Positions 50,637-59,124 of a stretch of DNA of 64,000 nt are shown here, piece after piece. Every line of letters begins with the position of its first letter. Position 1 is the first letter of the stretch. The translations under genes were made by a program, and so were the position numbers. The notes beneath the pieces were generated by a model, which saw only the letters and a list, made by a program, of their open reading frames with translations, was not told where the DNA came from and searched no databases. Origin of the DNA: DASVBE01 sp963770375 (GTDB lineage: Bacteria > Actinomycetota > Actinomycetes > Streptosporangiales > Streptosporangiaceae); the NCBI GenBank assembly GCA_963770375.1, contig CAVYPM010000002.1, positions 65,014 to 129,013 on the forward strand, read 5' to 3'.

Positions 50637-53396
50637 ATGACTGCTACTGCCACCCAGCAGCCCGCCGGCGAGCAGCCCGCCGGCAGGCCAGCATGGTACG
50701 CGCTGTCGGCGGAGGATGTGACCGCGCAGGTAGGTGTCCATGTCGAGGAAGGGCTGACGGCCACAGACGCGGAGCAGCGGCTGGCTGAGTACGGGCCGAA
50801 CGAGCTGCCCAAGGAGCCTCCGCCGAGCATGTGGGTGGTGGCGCGGGCGCAGCTGGTCAACCCGATGAACATCATGCTGCTGATGGTGGTGGTGGCCAGC
50901 TTCGCGATCGTTCAGGTCGCCACGGCGCTGGTGGTGCTGGGGCTGGTGGCGTTCAACGTGGTGATGGGCACCAATCAGGAGCTGAAGGCCCGGGCCAGTG
51001 TAGAGGCACTGGCCAAGCTCCAGGTGCCCCGCGCCCGGGTGCGCAGATCTGGCCAAGTCGAGGAGATCGACTCGACCCAGTTGGTGCCGGGCGACATCGT
51101 CTTGCTGGAGGCCGGTGATGTGGTCCCGGCGGATGGGCGGATCATCTCCTCAGCGACGCTGGAGGTGCAGGAAGCCGCGCTGACCGGGGAGAGCGCGCCG
51201 GTGCCCAAGGACCCGGGGACCTTGCCCGAGGGCGAGGTGCCGTTGGGCGACCGGACCAACCTGGTGTTCCAGAACACCCAGGTCACCCGCGGCACGACGG
51301 TGTTCGTGGTGACCGGCACCGGTACCGCGACCCAGATGGGCCAGATCGCCAGGATGGTCACGGCCACCAAGCGGTCCCGCTCGCCGCTGCAGCGCGAACT
51401 GGACGGCATGACCAAGGTGTTCGGCCTGATCGCCTTCCTGGCGGTGGCCATCATCGCCGTCTTCGGCCTGGTCCGGGGTCAGGACATCACCACCTTGGTG
51501 CTGCTGTGCATTTCCACCGCGATCGCGTCCATCCCGACCGGGCTCCCGACGTTCGTGCAGGCCATGCTGTCGTCCGGGGCGCGGCGGCTGGCCGAGGCCA
51601 AGGCGGTGGTCAAGTCGCTGTCGGACGTGGAGACCCTGGGCGGGACAACGGTCATCAACTCCGACAAGACCGGCACGCTGACCATGAACGCGATGACCGC
51701 GACCACCATGATGGCCGGCGGTGACTGGTACAAGATCGAAGGCCCCGGATACCAGAAGTCCGGCGCCATCCTGGGCGTCGGCGGCGGGAAGACCCCGGAC
51801 TTCCACCGCCTGGCGCTGGGCCTGGTGCTGTGCACCGATGCCACCGTGGATGGCGAGGGGTCGGTCATCGGCGATCCGACCGAGGCGGCGTTCGTGGTGC
51901 TGGCCGCGAAGATGGGCGTCGACGCAGAGCAAACCCGCGAATCCCTGCCCCGCCGCGCTGAGGTGCCGTTCGACTCCGAGTACAAGTTCATGGCCACCTT
52001 CCATGACGTCCCCGCTTCGCTGGCCGGCGGGATCATCCAGCAGCCGCACTTCACCAGCGTGAAGGGCGCGCCGGACGTGGTCCTGGAGCGCTGCGGGTAC
52101 GCCCTGTGGCACGGCGAGGTCGTCCCGGTCGCCGGCGTGCGGGACGAGATCCTGGCCGCCAACCGCAAGCTGTCAGAACGCGGGCTGCGGGTACTCGCGT
52201 TCGCCGCCCGCGACCTGGATGACGCGGGCATGACCGCCGCGCTCGCCGACCCGATGAACGCGGTCACCGGCCTCGTCATGGTGGCGCTGGTGGGGATCAT
52301 GGATCCGCTGCGCACTGAGGCCAGGGACGCCGTCCACGTGGCCCTGGGCGCCGGCATCGACGTGCGGATGATCACCGGCGACCACACCGTCACCGCCCGC
52401 GCGATCGCCGACGAACTCGGCCTCGGGCCGGGCGTCATCACCGGCACCGAACTGCAGCACCTGAGCGACGATGAGGTCCTCAGCCGGCTTCCCCAGCTGC
52501 ACGTGTTCGGCCGGGTGGCGCCCGAGGACAAGCTGCGCCTGGCCAAGCTGATGCAGCAGGACGGCCAGGTGGTCGCGATGACCGGCGACGCGGTCAACGA
52601 CGCGGCGGCGCTCAAGCAGGCCGACGTTGGCGTGGCCATGGGCAGCGGCAGCGAGGTCTCCAAGCAAGCCGCGAAGATGGTGCTCACCGACGACAACTTC
52701 GCCACGCTGGTGCGCGCGGTGGACTATGGCCGCGACATCTACCGGCGGATTTCCACCTATATCCGGATGCAGCTGACGATCTTGTCCTCGGTACTGCAGC
52801 TGATGGTCTACGCCACCATCCTGAACATCAACGGCGGCGTCGCCCTGTTCCCGCTGCAGCTGCTGTTCTGCAAGTTCTTCGTGGTCATCACCGTGGTGAT
52901 CGGGTTCATCGTCGACGTTCCCGATCCCGGGGTGATGCAGCGGCCGCCGCGCAAGCCCGGCACCAAGATCGTCACCCGGCCGTGGGTCATCCGCTGGTTC
53001 ATCTTCGGGTTCGTGGTCGCCGCCACCGCCCTGTCGGTCCTTGAATGGGGTCCGGGAAAGCCGAGCACCACGCACGCCTCGGTCAACATGACCATGGCCT
53101 TCGCCATCGTCTCGCTGTCCGCGGTCAACATCGGCCTGGTCATGCGGCGCGAACGCCAGGCGCCCTGGTCCTCGCCGGTGTTCCCGTACCTGGGCTGGAT
53201 CATCCTGGGCTGGGTCTTCACCTGGGCCGCCGTGGAACTCAACATGCTCCAGCGGCTGCTCGACACCACCTCACTCAGCGGACGGCAGTGGGTAGTCGTG
53301 CTCGCCCTCTCACTCATCGCCCCGGCCGTCGTCGCCGTCGACAAGCTCATCCAGCTGCGCAGCCAGAACAGGGCCCTCGCCAAGGCAGAGGCATAG
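50637..53396 (+). CDS. P-type cation ATPase 1 with altered PEGLP and GDGVNDAP motifs
   Basis: 919 residues, P2/P3-like layout. The actuator motif LTGES is at about 183-187, the phosphorylation motif INSDKTGTLTMN has Asp343, and nucleotide-binding KGAP and a late hinge are present. Two core motifs are unusual: helix 4 reads ASIPTGLPTF, with Thr301 where Ca2+ pumps have a ligand Glu (PEGLP), and the hinge reads TGDAVNDAAAL instead of TGDGVNDAPAL. Plant-type H+ pumps also lack the Glu, so a proton or other cation is possible. It is cotranscribed with arcC, which can supply its ATP. The stop lies in a 16-bp duplication. Confidence 0.88.
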   Translation: MTATATQQPAGEQPAGRPAWYALSAEDVTAQVGVHVEEGLTATDAEQRLAEYGPNELPKEPPPSMWVVARAQLVNPMNIMLLMVVVASFAIVQVATALVVLGLVAFNVVMGTNQELKARASVEALAKLQVPRARVRRSGQVEEIDSTQLVPGDIVLLEAGDVVPADGRIISSATLEVQEAALTGESAPVPKDPGTLPEGEVPLGDRTNLVFQNTQVTRGTTVFVVTGTGTATQMGQIARMVTATKRSRSPLQRELDGMTKVFGLIAFLAVAIIAVFGLVRGQDITTLVLLCISTAIASIPTGLPTFVQAMLSSGARRLAEAKAVVKSLSDVETLGGTTVINSDKTGTLTMNAMTATTMMAGGDWYKIEGPGYQKSGAILGVGGGKTPDFHRLALGLVLCTDATVDGEGSVIGDPTEAAFVVLAAKMGVDAEQTRESLPRRAEVPFDSEYKFMATFHDVPASLAGGIIQQPHFTSVKGAPDVVLERCGYALWHGEVVPVAGVRDEILAANRKLSERGLRVLAFAARDLDDAGMTAALADPMNAVTGLVMVALVGIMDPLRTEARDAVHVALGAGIDVRMITGDHTVTARAIADELGLGPGVITGTELQHLSDDEVLSRLPQLHVFGRVAPEDKLRLAKLMQQDGQVVAMTGDAVNDAAALKQADVGVAMGSGSEVSKQAAKMVLTDDNFATLVRAVDYGRDIYRRISTYIRMQLTILSSVLQLMVYATILNINGGVALFPLQLLFCKFFVVITVVIGFIVDVPDPGVMQRPPRKPGTKIVTRPWVIRWFIFGFVVAATALSVLEWGPGKPSTTHASVNMTMAFAIVSLSAVNIGLVMRRERQAPWSSPVFPYLGWIILGWVFTWAAVELNMLQRLLDTTSLSGRQWVVVLALSLIAPAVVAVDKLIQLRSQNRALAKAEA

Positions 53397-53426
53397 CCGT
53401 TCGGAGGCATAGCCGTTCGGAGGCAT
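53389..53426. repeat. 16-bp perfect tandem duplication between the two P-type ATPase genes
   Basis: AGGCATAGCCGTTCGG at 53389 and 53405, plus AGGCAT at 53421. The first copy carries the TAG stop of ATPase 1; the junction of copy 2 and the partial copy gives the GGAGG that serves as ribosome site for ATPase 2 (ATG 53430). The duplication thus also duplicates a Shine-Dalgarno. Confidence 0.95.
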
Positions 53427-53429
53427 CAC

Positions 53430-56156
53430 ATGGCTGTCCAGGCTGGAACCACAGGCCCACCCGCCGCCGCGGGCCGGGACTGGTACGCATGCACCCCGGC
53501 CGAGGTCGCTGCCGCGGTCGGCGTGGATCCGGACGTCGGGCTCCCCGCGGCGCGGGCGGCGGATCTGCTCGCCGCGAACGGCCCGAACGCGCTGCCGGAG
53601 GAGAAATCCACGCCGGGCTGGCTCAGGTTCCTCAACGAGTACCGCAGCTATATGCAGATCATCCTGGTCGCCGCGGCGGTGGTCTCCTTGCTGATCAAGG
53701 AGTGGAGCACCGCGATCCTGCTGGTGCTGCTGACGGTGCTGAACGCGGTGGTCGGGCTGCGGCAGGAGGGCAAGGCGGAAAGCGCCATGAACGCCCTCAG
53801 GTCGATGATGAAGGCGACTGCCCGGGTGCGGCGGGACGGATCTGAGTCGGTGATCCCGGCCGAGCAGGTCGTGGTGGGCGACGTCGTGCTGCTGTCCGCC
53901 GGGGACGAGGTGCCCGCGGACGGCCGGATCGTCGCCGCCAGCGCACTGCAGATCGACGAGTCGGCCCTGACCGGGGAGAGCACGCCCGCGGCCAAGGGCG
54001 CGGACACCCTTCCGGCCGGCGAATTGGGGCCCGGCGACCAGCTGAACATGTCGTTCATGAACACGCCGGTCACGCACGGCAGCGGCACCATGATCGTCAC
54101 CGGCACGGGCTCCGGCACCGAACTCGGGAAGATCTCCAGGATGCTGGCCGCCACGGAACGGGAGGAATCACCGCTGACCCGGGAGCTGAACCGGCTCACC
54201 TTGTGGATCGCGGCCGCGGCCGGCCTCACGATGATCGTGATGTTCGCGCTGGGCCGGGCCCGCGGCCGGCCGTGGGACGACCTGTTCGTCGCCGCGGTGT
54301 CGCTGGCGATCGCGGCCATCCCTGAGGCCCTGCCGACGGTGACCCAGACGATCCTGTCGCTCGGCGGCGTCGATCTGGCCAAGCGCAACGCGATCGTCAA
54401 GGAACTGCCCTCGGTGGAGACGCTGGGGTTCACCTCCGCCATCAACTCCGATAAGACCGGCACGCTCACGATGAACCAGATGACCGCGGTGGAGGTGGTG
54501 CACCCAGCCGGCCGGTACACGGTCTCCGGCAGCGGCTACGGCCTGGAAGGCAAGGTTCACCGGGCGGCCGGTTCCGCCGACGCGATCGAGGGCGCGGTCC
54601 TGCCGTACCTGGTCGCCAGCGACGCCAGGCTGGTCGATGGCAAGGTCGTCGGCGATCCGACCGAGGGTGCCCTGCTGGTCCTCGGCTACAAGGCCGGGCT
54701 GGACATCGACGAGACCAGGAAGGGGCTGCCCCGGCTGGCCACCTTGCCGTTCGACCCGTCGTACAAGCTGATGGCCACCTTCAACTCCGCGACCGACGCC
54801 GCCGGCCGGCCGGTAGTGCGGTGCTTCGTCAAGGGAGCAGCGCCGGCCGTGCTGGACCGGGCCGCCAGCGCCCTGTCAGAGGGCGACAGCGTCGCCTGGG
54901 ATGCCCAGCTGCGCGACCGGCACGTGGCCGACATGGAGCGCATGGAAGGCCTGGGCCAGCGGGTCATGGCCGCGGCCACCAGGGACCTCGACCCGGCCAC
55001 CTTCGATCCCGGCGGCGACCTGCTCGGCTACGCCACCGACCTGCAGATCACCAGCCTGGTCGGGATGGTCGACCCGCCCCGGGATGAGTCCAGGGACGCG
55101 GTGGCCAGCGCCCAGGCCGCCCACATCAGGGTCCGGATGGTGACCGGCGACGACGTGACAACCGGGGCCGCCATCGCCCGTCAGCTCGGCATCGACGGCG
55201 AGGCGATCCTGGGCGCTGACTTCGCCGCCCTGCCCGAGGCCGAGCGGCTGGCCCGCATCGAGACCATCGGCGTGGTGGGCCGGGTCGCCCCCGAGCACAA
55301 GGTGCTTCTGGCCGACACGCTCAAGAAAAAGGGCGAGGTCGTGGCCATGACGGGCGACGGCGTCAACGATGCCCCGGCCATCAAGGCGGCCGACATCGGG
55401 ATCGCCATGGGCTCAGGAACCGAGGTGGCCAAGAACGCCAGCCGGATGATCCTCTCCGACGACAACTTCGCCACGATCGTGTTCGCCGTCGAGCAGGGCC
55501 GCAAGATCTACGACAACCTGACCAAGTACATCCGGTTCGTCCTGGTGCTCCTTGTGGTCTTCGTGCTGACCTTCCTCGGCGCGACCTTGTTCAACATCGC
55601 CGCGGGCGAGCCTTTCACGCCTCCCCAGGTGCTGTGGATCCACTTCGTGGTCAACGCCCCGTTCGGCTTCGCGCTCGGCTTTGACAAGGAGAGCCCGGGG
55701 CTCATGGCGCGCAAGCCGCGCCCGCGCGGCGAATCGGTCCTTACCACCGGGGTGATGATCACGGTCGGCCTGTCCGGGCTGGCCATCACGATCGGCCTGC
55801 TGACCATGATCGAAGTCGGCCAGCATATTTTCGGCAGCGTTGCCGTGGGGCAGTCGATCGCGTTTACCGCCTTCGCGCTGTGCCTGATCGTCGCCGCAGT
55901 CGAGTGCCGCAGCGAAACCGGCACGACGCTGACGACCGCGACCTTCGACAGCAAGCAGATGAACTGGGCGATGCTCGGGGAGTTCATCCTGGCCGTCCTG
56001 GTCACCCAGATGGGCCTCTTCAACCGTCTGCTGGGCACGACCCAGCTCAACCTGCGCCAGTTCGGCTGGGCCCTGGTCCCGGCCCTCGCCCTGCTGCTGC
56101 TCTGGGAACTCGGCAAATACGTAGCGCGGCGCCGCGGGCAAGCGTCTCCGACATGA
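53430..56156 (+). CDS. P-type cation ATPase 2 (Ca2+-type, CtpF/PMR1-like)
   Basis: 908 residues. TGES in ALTGESTPA, helix 4 AAIPEALPTVTQ with Glu299 retained, phosphorylation INSDKTGTLTMNQM with Asp341, KGAAP, and hinge MTGDGVNDAPAIKAADIGIA. This is the complete P2A/P2B-like set, so Ca2+, Mn2+ or Mg2+ export is the most likely job; mycobacterial CtpF, a DosR-regulated pump, is a comparable protein. It follows ATPase 1 by 33 bases. The two pumps differ in the ion-binding helix and are not simple duplicates. Confidence 0.9.
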   Translation: MAVQAGTTGPPAAAGRDWYACTPAEVAAAVGVDPDVGLPAARAADLLAANGPNALPEEKSTPGWLRFLNEYRSYMQIILVAAAVVSLLIKEWSTAILLVLLTVLNAVVGLRQEGKAESAMNALRSMMKATARVRRDGSESVIPAEQVVVGDVVLLSAGDEVPADGRIVAASALQIDESALTGESTPAAKGADTLPAGELGPGDQLNMSFMNTPVTHGSGTMIVTGTGSGTELGKISRMLAATEREESPLTRELNRLTLWIAAAAGLTMIVMFALGRARGRPWDDLFVAAVSLAIAAIPEALPTVTQTILSLGGVDLAKRNAIVKELPSVETLGFTSAINSDKTGTLTMNQMTAVEVVHPAGRYTVSGSGYGLEGKVHRAAGSADAIEGAVLPYLVASDARLVDGKVVGDPTEGALLVLGYKAGLDIDETRKGLPRLATLPFDPSYKLMATFNSATDAAGRPVVRCFVKGAAPAVLDRAASALSEGDSVAWDAQLRDRHVADMERMEGLGQRVMAAATRDLDPATFDPGGDLLGYATDLQITSLVGMVDPPRDESRDAVASAQAAHIRVRMVTGDDVTTGAAIARQLGIDGEAILGADFAALPEAERLARIETIGVVGRVAPEHKVLLADTLKKKGEVVAMTGDGVNDAPAIKAADIGIAMGSGTEVAKNASRMILSDDNFATIVFAVEQGRKIYDNLTKYIRFVLVLLVVFVLTFLGATLFNIAAGEPFTPPQVLWIHFVVNAPFGFALGFDKESPGLMARKPRPRGESVLTTGVMITVGLSGLAITIGLLTMIEVGQHIFGSVAVGQSIAFTAFALCLIVAAVECRSETGTTLTTATFDSKQMNWAMLGEFILAVLVTQMGLFNRLLGTTQLNLRQFGWALVPALALLLLWELGKYVARRRGQASPT

Positions 56157-56277
56157 ACGGAAAATGAACCCGATCCCGGACTGTCATTAACTTCAGCTAA
56201 ATCGAGAGATGTCGATGCCGGCGCCGGCCGGTAAGGCCTTTCGGCGAATGCCGGCCAGCTGCGTTGTCGGCGAGAAC

Positions 56278-56295
56278 TCACCCTCAGAAGGGTGA
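56278..56295 (+). promoter_or_regulatory. Perfect operator palindrome TCACCC-N6-GGGTGA upstream of the arcDAB operon
   Basis: TCACCCTCAGAAGGGTGA, then CGAC. It ends 105 bases before the transporter ATG and lies 121 bases after ATPase 2. Arms, first spacer bases and right extension are the same as at 48240. Confidence 0.85.
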
Positions 56296-56400
56296 CGACA
56301 CCTGCCTTCCGGCCCGGGCAGGCTCGGAAGGCGAGCAGTCTCCGGCGGCAGGGGCCCGGAGAAAGCTACGCGCCACCGCCCGATGGCTGGGGAGTAAGAA

Positions 56401-57819
56401 ATGGCGGATACGACCCACTTCCCCCCCGAAGCTCCCGGCTCGGCGAGCGAGCCAGCCGAGAGCGGAGGGGCGCAGAAGTTCGGCCTGCCGGCGGCGATGG
56501 CGCTGATCGTCGGCAGCATCATCGGCGTCGGCATCTTCAACCTGCCGACCTCGCTCGCGGTCTACGGCCCGATCACCCTGGTCTCGATGGCTCTCACGAC
56601 GGTGGGCGCGCTGGCCCTGGCGCTGCTGTTTGCCGCCCTGTCACGACGGCTGCCGGCCGATGGCGGGCCGTACGCCTACGCGCGTGCCGCGTTCGGCAAC
56701 CCGCTCGGCTTCGCCAACGCGTGGTCCTACTGGATCACCGCGTGGGCGGGCAACGCCGCGATCGCCGTCGGCTGGGTGCTCTACGTCGAGCACTTCATCA
56801 ACAAAGACCACACCAAGTGGATCACGGTGCTGCTGGTCCTGGTCGGTCTGTGGCTCCCGGCGGCGGTCAACCTGACCGGAGTCAAGAACATTGGCTCGGT
56901 GCAGGTGGTGACCACGATCGTCAAATTCGTGGCGCTGGCGTTCGTGGCAATCGTGGGTCTGTTCTACATCAAGAGCGCCAACTTCACGCCCTGGAATGTC
57001 AGCAAGGAAAGCGCGATTAGCGCGATCGGCGGAGGAATGGCCATTGCCCTGTTCAGCTATCTGGGCGTGGAGACCGCTGCGGTGGCGGCCGCCAAGGTGC
57101 GCAATCCGGACCGTAATATCCCCCGTGCCACCATCCTGGGCACTATCGCTACCGCGGTGGTGTACATGCTGTCGCTCATCGCGGTGTTCGGCATCGTGCC
57201 CACGTCCCAGCTGGCCAACGCGACCGCGCCGTTCTCCGATGCGGTCAACGCGATGTTCGGCGGCACCTGGGCCGGGAACCTGATGGCGATCGCGGTCATC
57301 ATCTCCGGACTCGGGGCACTCAACGGCTGGACCATGATCTGCGCCGAGATGCCGCTGGCCGCCGCGGAGGACGGCCTGTTCCCCGCGAACTTCAAGCGGA
57401 TATCGAAGAGGGGCGTGCCGGCCTACGGCATCATCGCCTCCACGGTGCTGGCCTCGATCGCGATGGGCATCAACTACATCGGCTCGGGCGGGGCGAACGT
57501 GTTCACCACCCTGGTCCTGATGACCGGCATCACCTCCGCGATCCCGTACGGCTTCTCCGCGCTGGCCCAGCTGAAGTGGCGGTGGATCGACCACAAGGAG
57601 ATGCAGACTCCGCGGTTCCTCCGGGACATGATCGTCGCGGGGCTCTCGCTGGTGTTCTCGATCCTCTTCATCTGGTACTCGCGCAATACGGGCCACAGCT
57701 TCTGGGCCTACTGGGCGCCGTTCTTCCTGGCCGGCGGCGCGCTGGCCCTCGGCATCCCGGTCTACCTGGCACAGCGCCGCCACCTGACGCCGCCTGCGCC
57801 CGTCCCGCCGTACCGGTGA
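56401..57819 (+). CDS. APC-family transporter, ArcD/AdiC-like (probable arginine:ornithine exchange)
   Basis: 472 residues, 12 helices. Helix 1 is ALIVGSIIGVGIFNLPTSLA, and helix 6 FSYLGVETAAVAAAKVRNPD matches the basic-amino-acid/antiporter branch (AdiC, CadB, ArcD), with the conserved AEMPLAAAEDGLFP loop later. Directly upstream of arcA and arcB, so arginine uptake in exchange for ornithine is the best inference. GGGGAG lies about seven bases before the ATG. Its TGA overlaps a possible ATG of the arcA frame. Confidence 0.87.
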   Translation: MADTTHFPPEAPGSASEPAESGGAQKFGLPAAMALIVGSIIGVGIFNLPTSLAVYGPITLVSMALTTVGALALALLFAALSRRLPADGGPYAYARAAFGNPLGFANAWSYWITAWAGNAAIAVGWVLYVEHFINKDHTKWITVLLVLVGLWLPAAVNLTGVKNIGSVQVVTTIVKFVALAFVAIVGLFYIKSANFTPWNVSKESAISAIGGGMAIALFSYLGVETAAVAAAKVRNPDRNIPRATILGTIATAVVYMLSLIAVFGIVPTSQLANATAPFSDAVNAMFGGTWAGNLMAIAVIISGLGALNGWTMICAEMPLAAAEDGLFPANFKRISKRGVPAYGIIASTVLASIAMGINYIGSGGANVFTTLVLMTGITSAIPYGFSALAQLKWRWIDHKEMQTPRFLRDMIVAGLSLVFSILFIWYSRNTGHSFWAYWAPFFLAGGALALGIPVYLAQRRHLTPPAPVPPYR

Positions 57820-57881
57820 TGCAAATGCCGCAAGACCCGGACATTCCGCACCCAGGCAACGAGAAAAACGAGGTGATCGAC

Positions 57882-59105
57882 ATGCCGTTCGGCGTGCCGT
57901 CCGAAGTCGGGAAGCTGCGCAAAGTGATGGTGCACCGGCCGGGGCTCGAACACGCCCGGCTGACCCCGTCCAACGCCGAGGAGCTGTTGTTCGACGACGT
58001 GCTGTGGGTAGAGCGCGCCCAGGCCGAGCATGACAAATTCAGCCAGGCGATGCGCGAGCGCGGCGTCGAGGTGTTCGAAGTCGAGGAGCTTCTGGCGCAG
58101 GCGCTGGCCAGGGCTGAGGCCAGGGACTGGGTCTGCGGCCACATCCTGAACGAGCGCCAGGTGGGTATCGTCGCCGCTGATCGGGCCCGCGAGTGGGCCG
58201 GATCGGCCGAGCCGGCGGTGGTGGCGGAGTTCCTGATCGGCGGGATCACCAAGGCCGACGTGCACCGGGACGTGGGGCTGGTGTGGGAGTCCGCGGACCC
58301 GACCAGCATGCTGCTGCCGCCGCTGCCGAACTTCCTGTTCCAGCGGGACCCGTCGTGCTGGATCTACGACGGGGTCACGCTCAACCCGATGACCAAGCCG
58401 GCCCGCAAGCCGGAGACGATGATCATGGAGACCGTCTACCGGTTCCACCCGATGTTCGCCGCCGAGACGTTCCCGGTCTGGCTGGGCGGGGCCGATGAGG
58501 ACTGGGGCCGCTGCCACGTCGAGGGCGGCGACGTACAGCCGATCGGCAACGGCGCGGTGATGATCGGCATGGGGGAGCGCACGACCCCGCAGGCGGTGCT
58601 GTGGATCGCCCGGTCGCTGTTCCAGGCCGGGTCGGCCCGGATGGTGCTCGCCGTGCACCTGCCCAAGTCACGCTCCTACATGCACCTGGACACCGTGATC
58701 ACGATGTGTGACCGGGACCTGGTCACGCTCTTCCCGCAGGTGGTGTACGGGGCGCGCACCTGGGCGATCCGCCCGGGCGACTCGGCCGAGGACCTCGTCG
58801 TGGAGGAGCAGGTGAACTGGACCCTGCCCGAGGTGATGGCCGCCGCCCTGGACGTCGGCACGATGCGCGTCGTCGAGACCGGCGGTGATTCCTTCGAAGC
58901 CGAGCGCGAGCAGTGGGACGACGGCAACAACGTCGTCGCGCTCGAACCCGGCGTGGTCATCGGCTATGAGCGCAACACCGGGACGAACGCCGCGCTGCGG
59001 AAGGCCGGCATCGAAGTGATCCCCATTGCGGGGTTCGAACTCGGCAAAGGCCGTGGCGGTGGCCACTGCATGACCTGCCCGCTGCAACGCGACCCCGCGT
59101 TCTGA
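57882..59105 (+). CDS. arcA: Arginine deiminase
   Basis: 407 residues from ATG 57882: MPFGVPSEVGKLRKVMVHRP. This start has GAGGTG six bases upstream; ATG 57819 would add 21 residues that the family lacks. Catalytic parts are seen in order: NFLFQRDPSCWI, ETVYRFHP, VEGGDVQPIGNGAVMIGMGE, RSYMHLDTVITMCD and the C-terminal GGGHCMTCPL with nucleophile Cys396. It converts arginine to citrulline and ammonia, which also counters acid. Gap to arcB is 19 bases. Confidence 0.95.
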   Translation: MPFGVPSEVGKLRKVMVHRPGLEHARLTPSNAEELLFDDVLWVERAQAEHDKFSQAMRERGVEVFEVEELLAQALARAEARDWVCGHILNERQVGIVAADRAREWAGSAEPAVVAEFLIGGITKADVHRDVGLVWESADPTSMLLPPLPNFLFQRDPSCWIYDGVTLNPMTKPARKPETMIMETVYRFHPMFAAETFPVWLGGADEDWGRCHVEGGDVQPIGNGAVMIGMGERTTPQAVLWIARSLFQAGSARMVLAVHLPKSRSYMHLDTVITMCDRDLVTLFPQVVYGARTWAIRPGDSAEDLVVEEQVNWTLPEVMAAALDVGTMRVVETGGDSFEAEREQWDDGNNVVALEPGVVIGYERNTGTNAALRKAGIEVIPIAGFELGKGRGGGHCMTCPLQRDPAF

Positions 59106-59124
59106 GCCTTGGGAGGGCTCTCGC

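Noticed and set aside
52972..52989. TCACCC-GGCCGT-GGGTCA near-palindrome
   Set aside because: Inside the ATPase 1 coding sequence with one mismatch; no promoter context.
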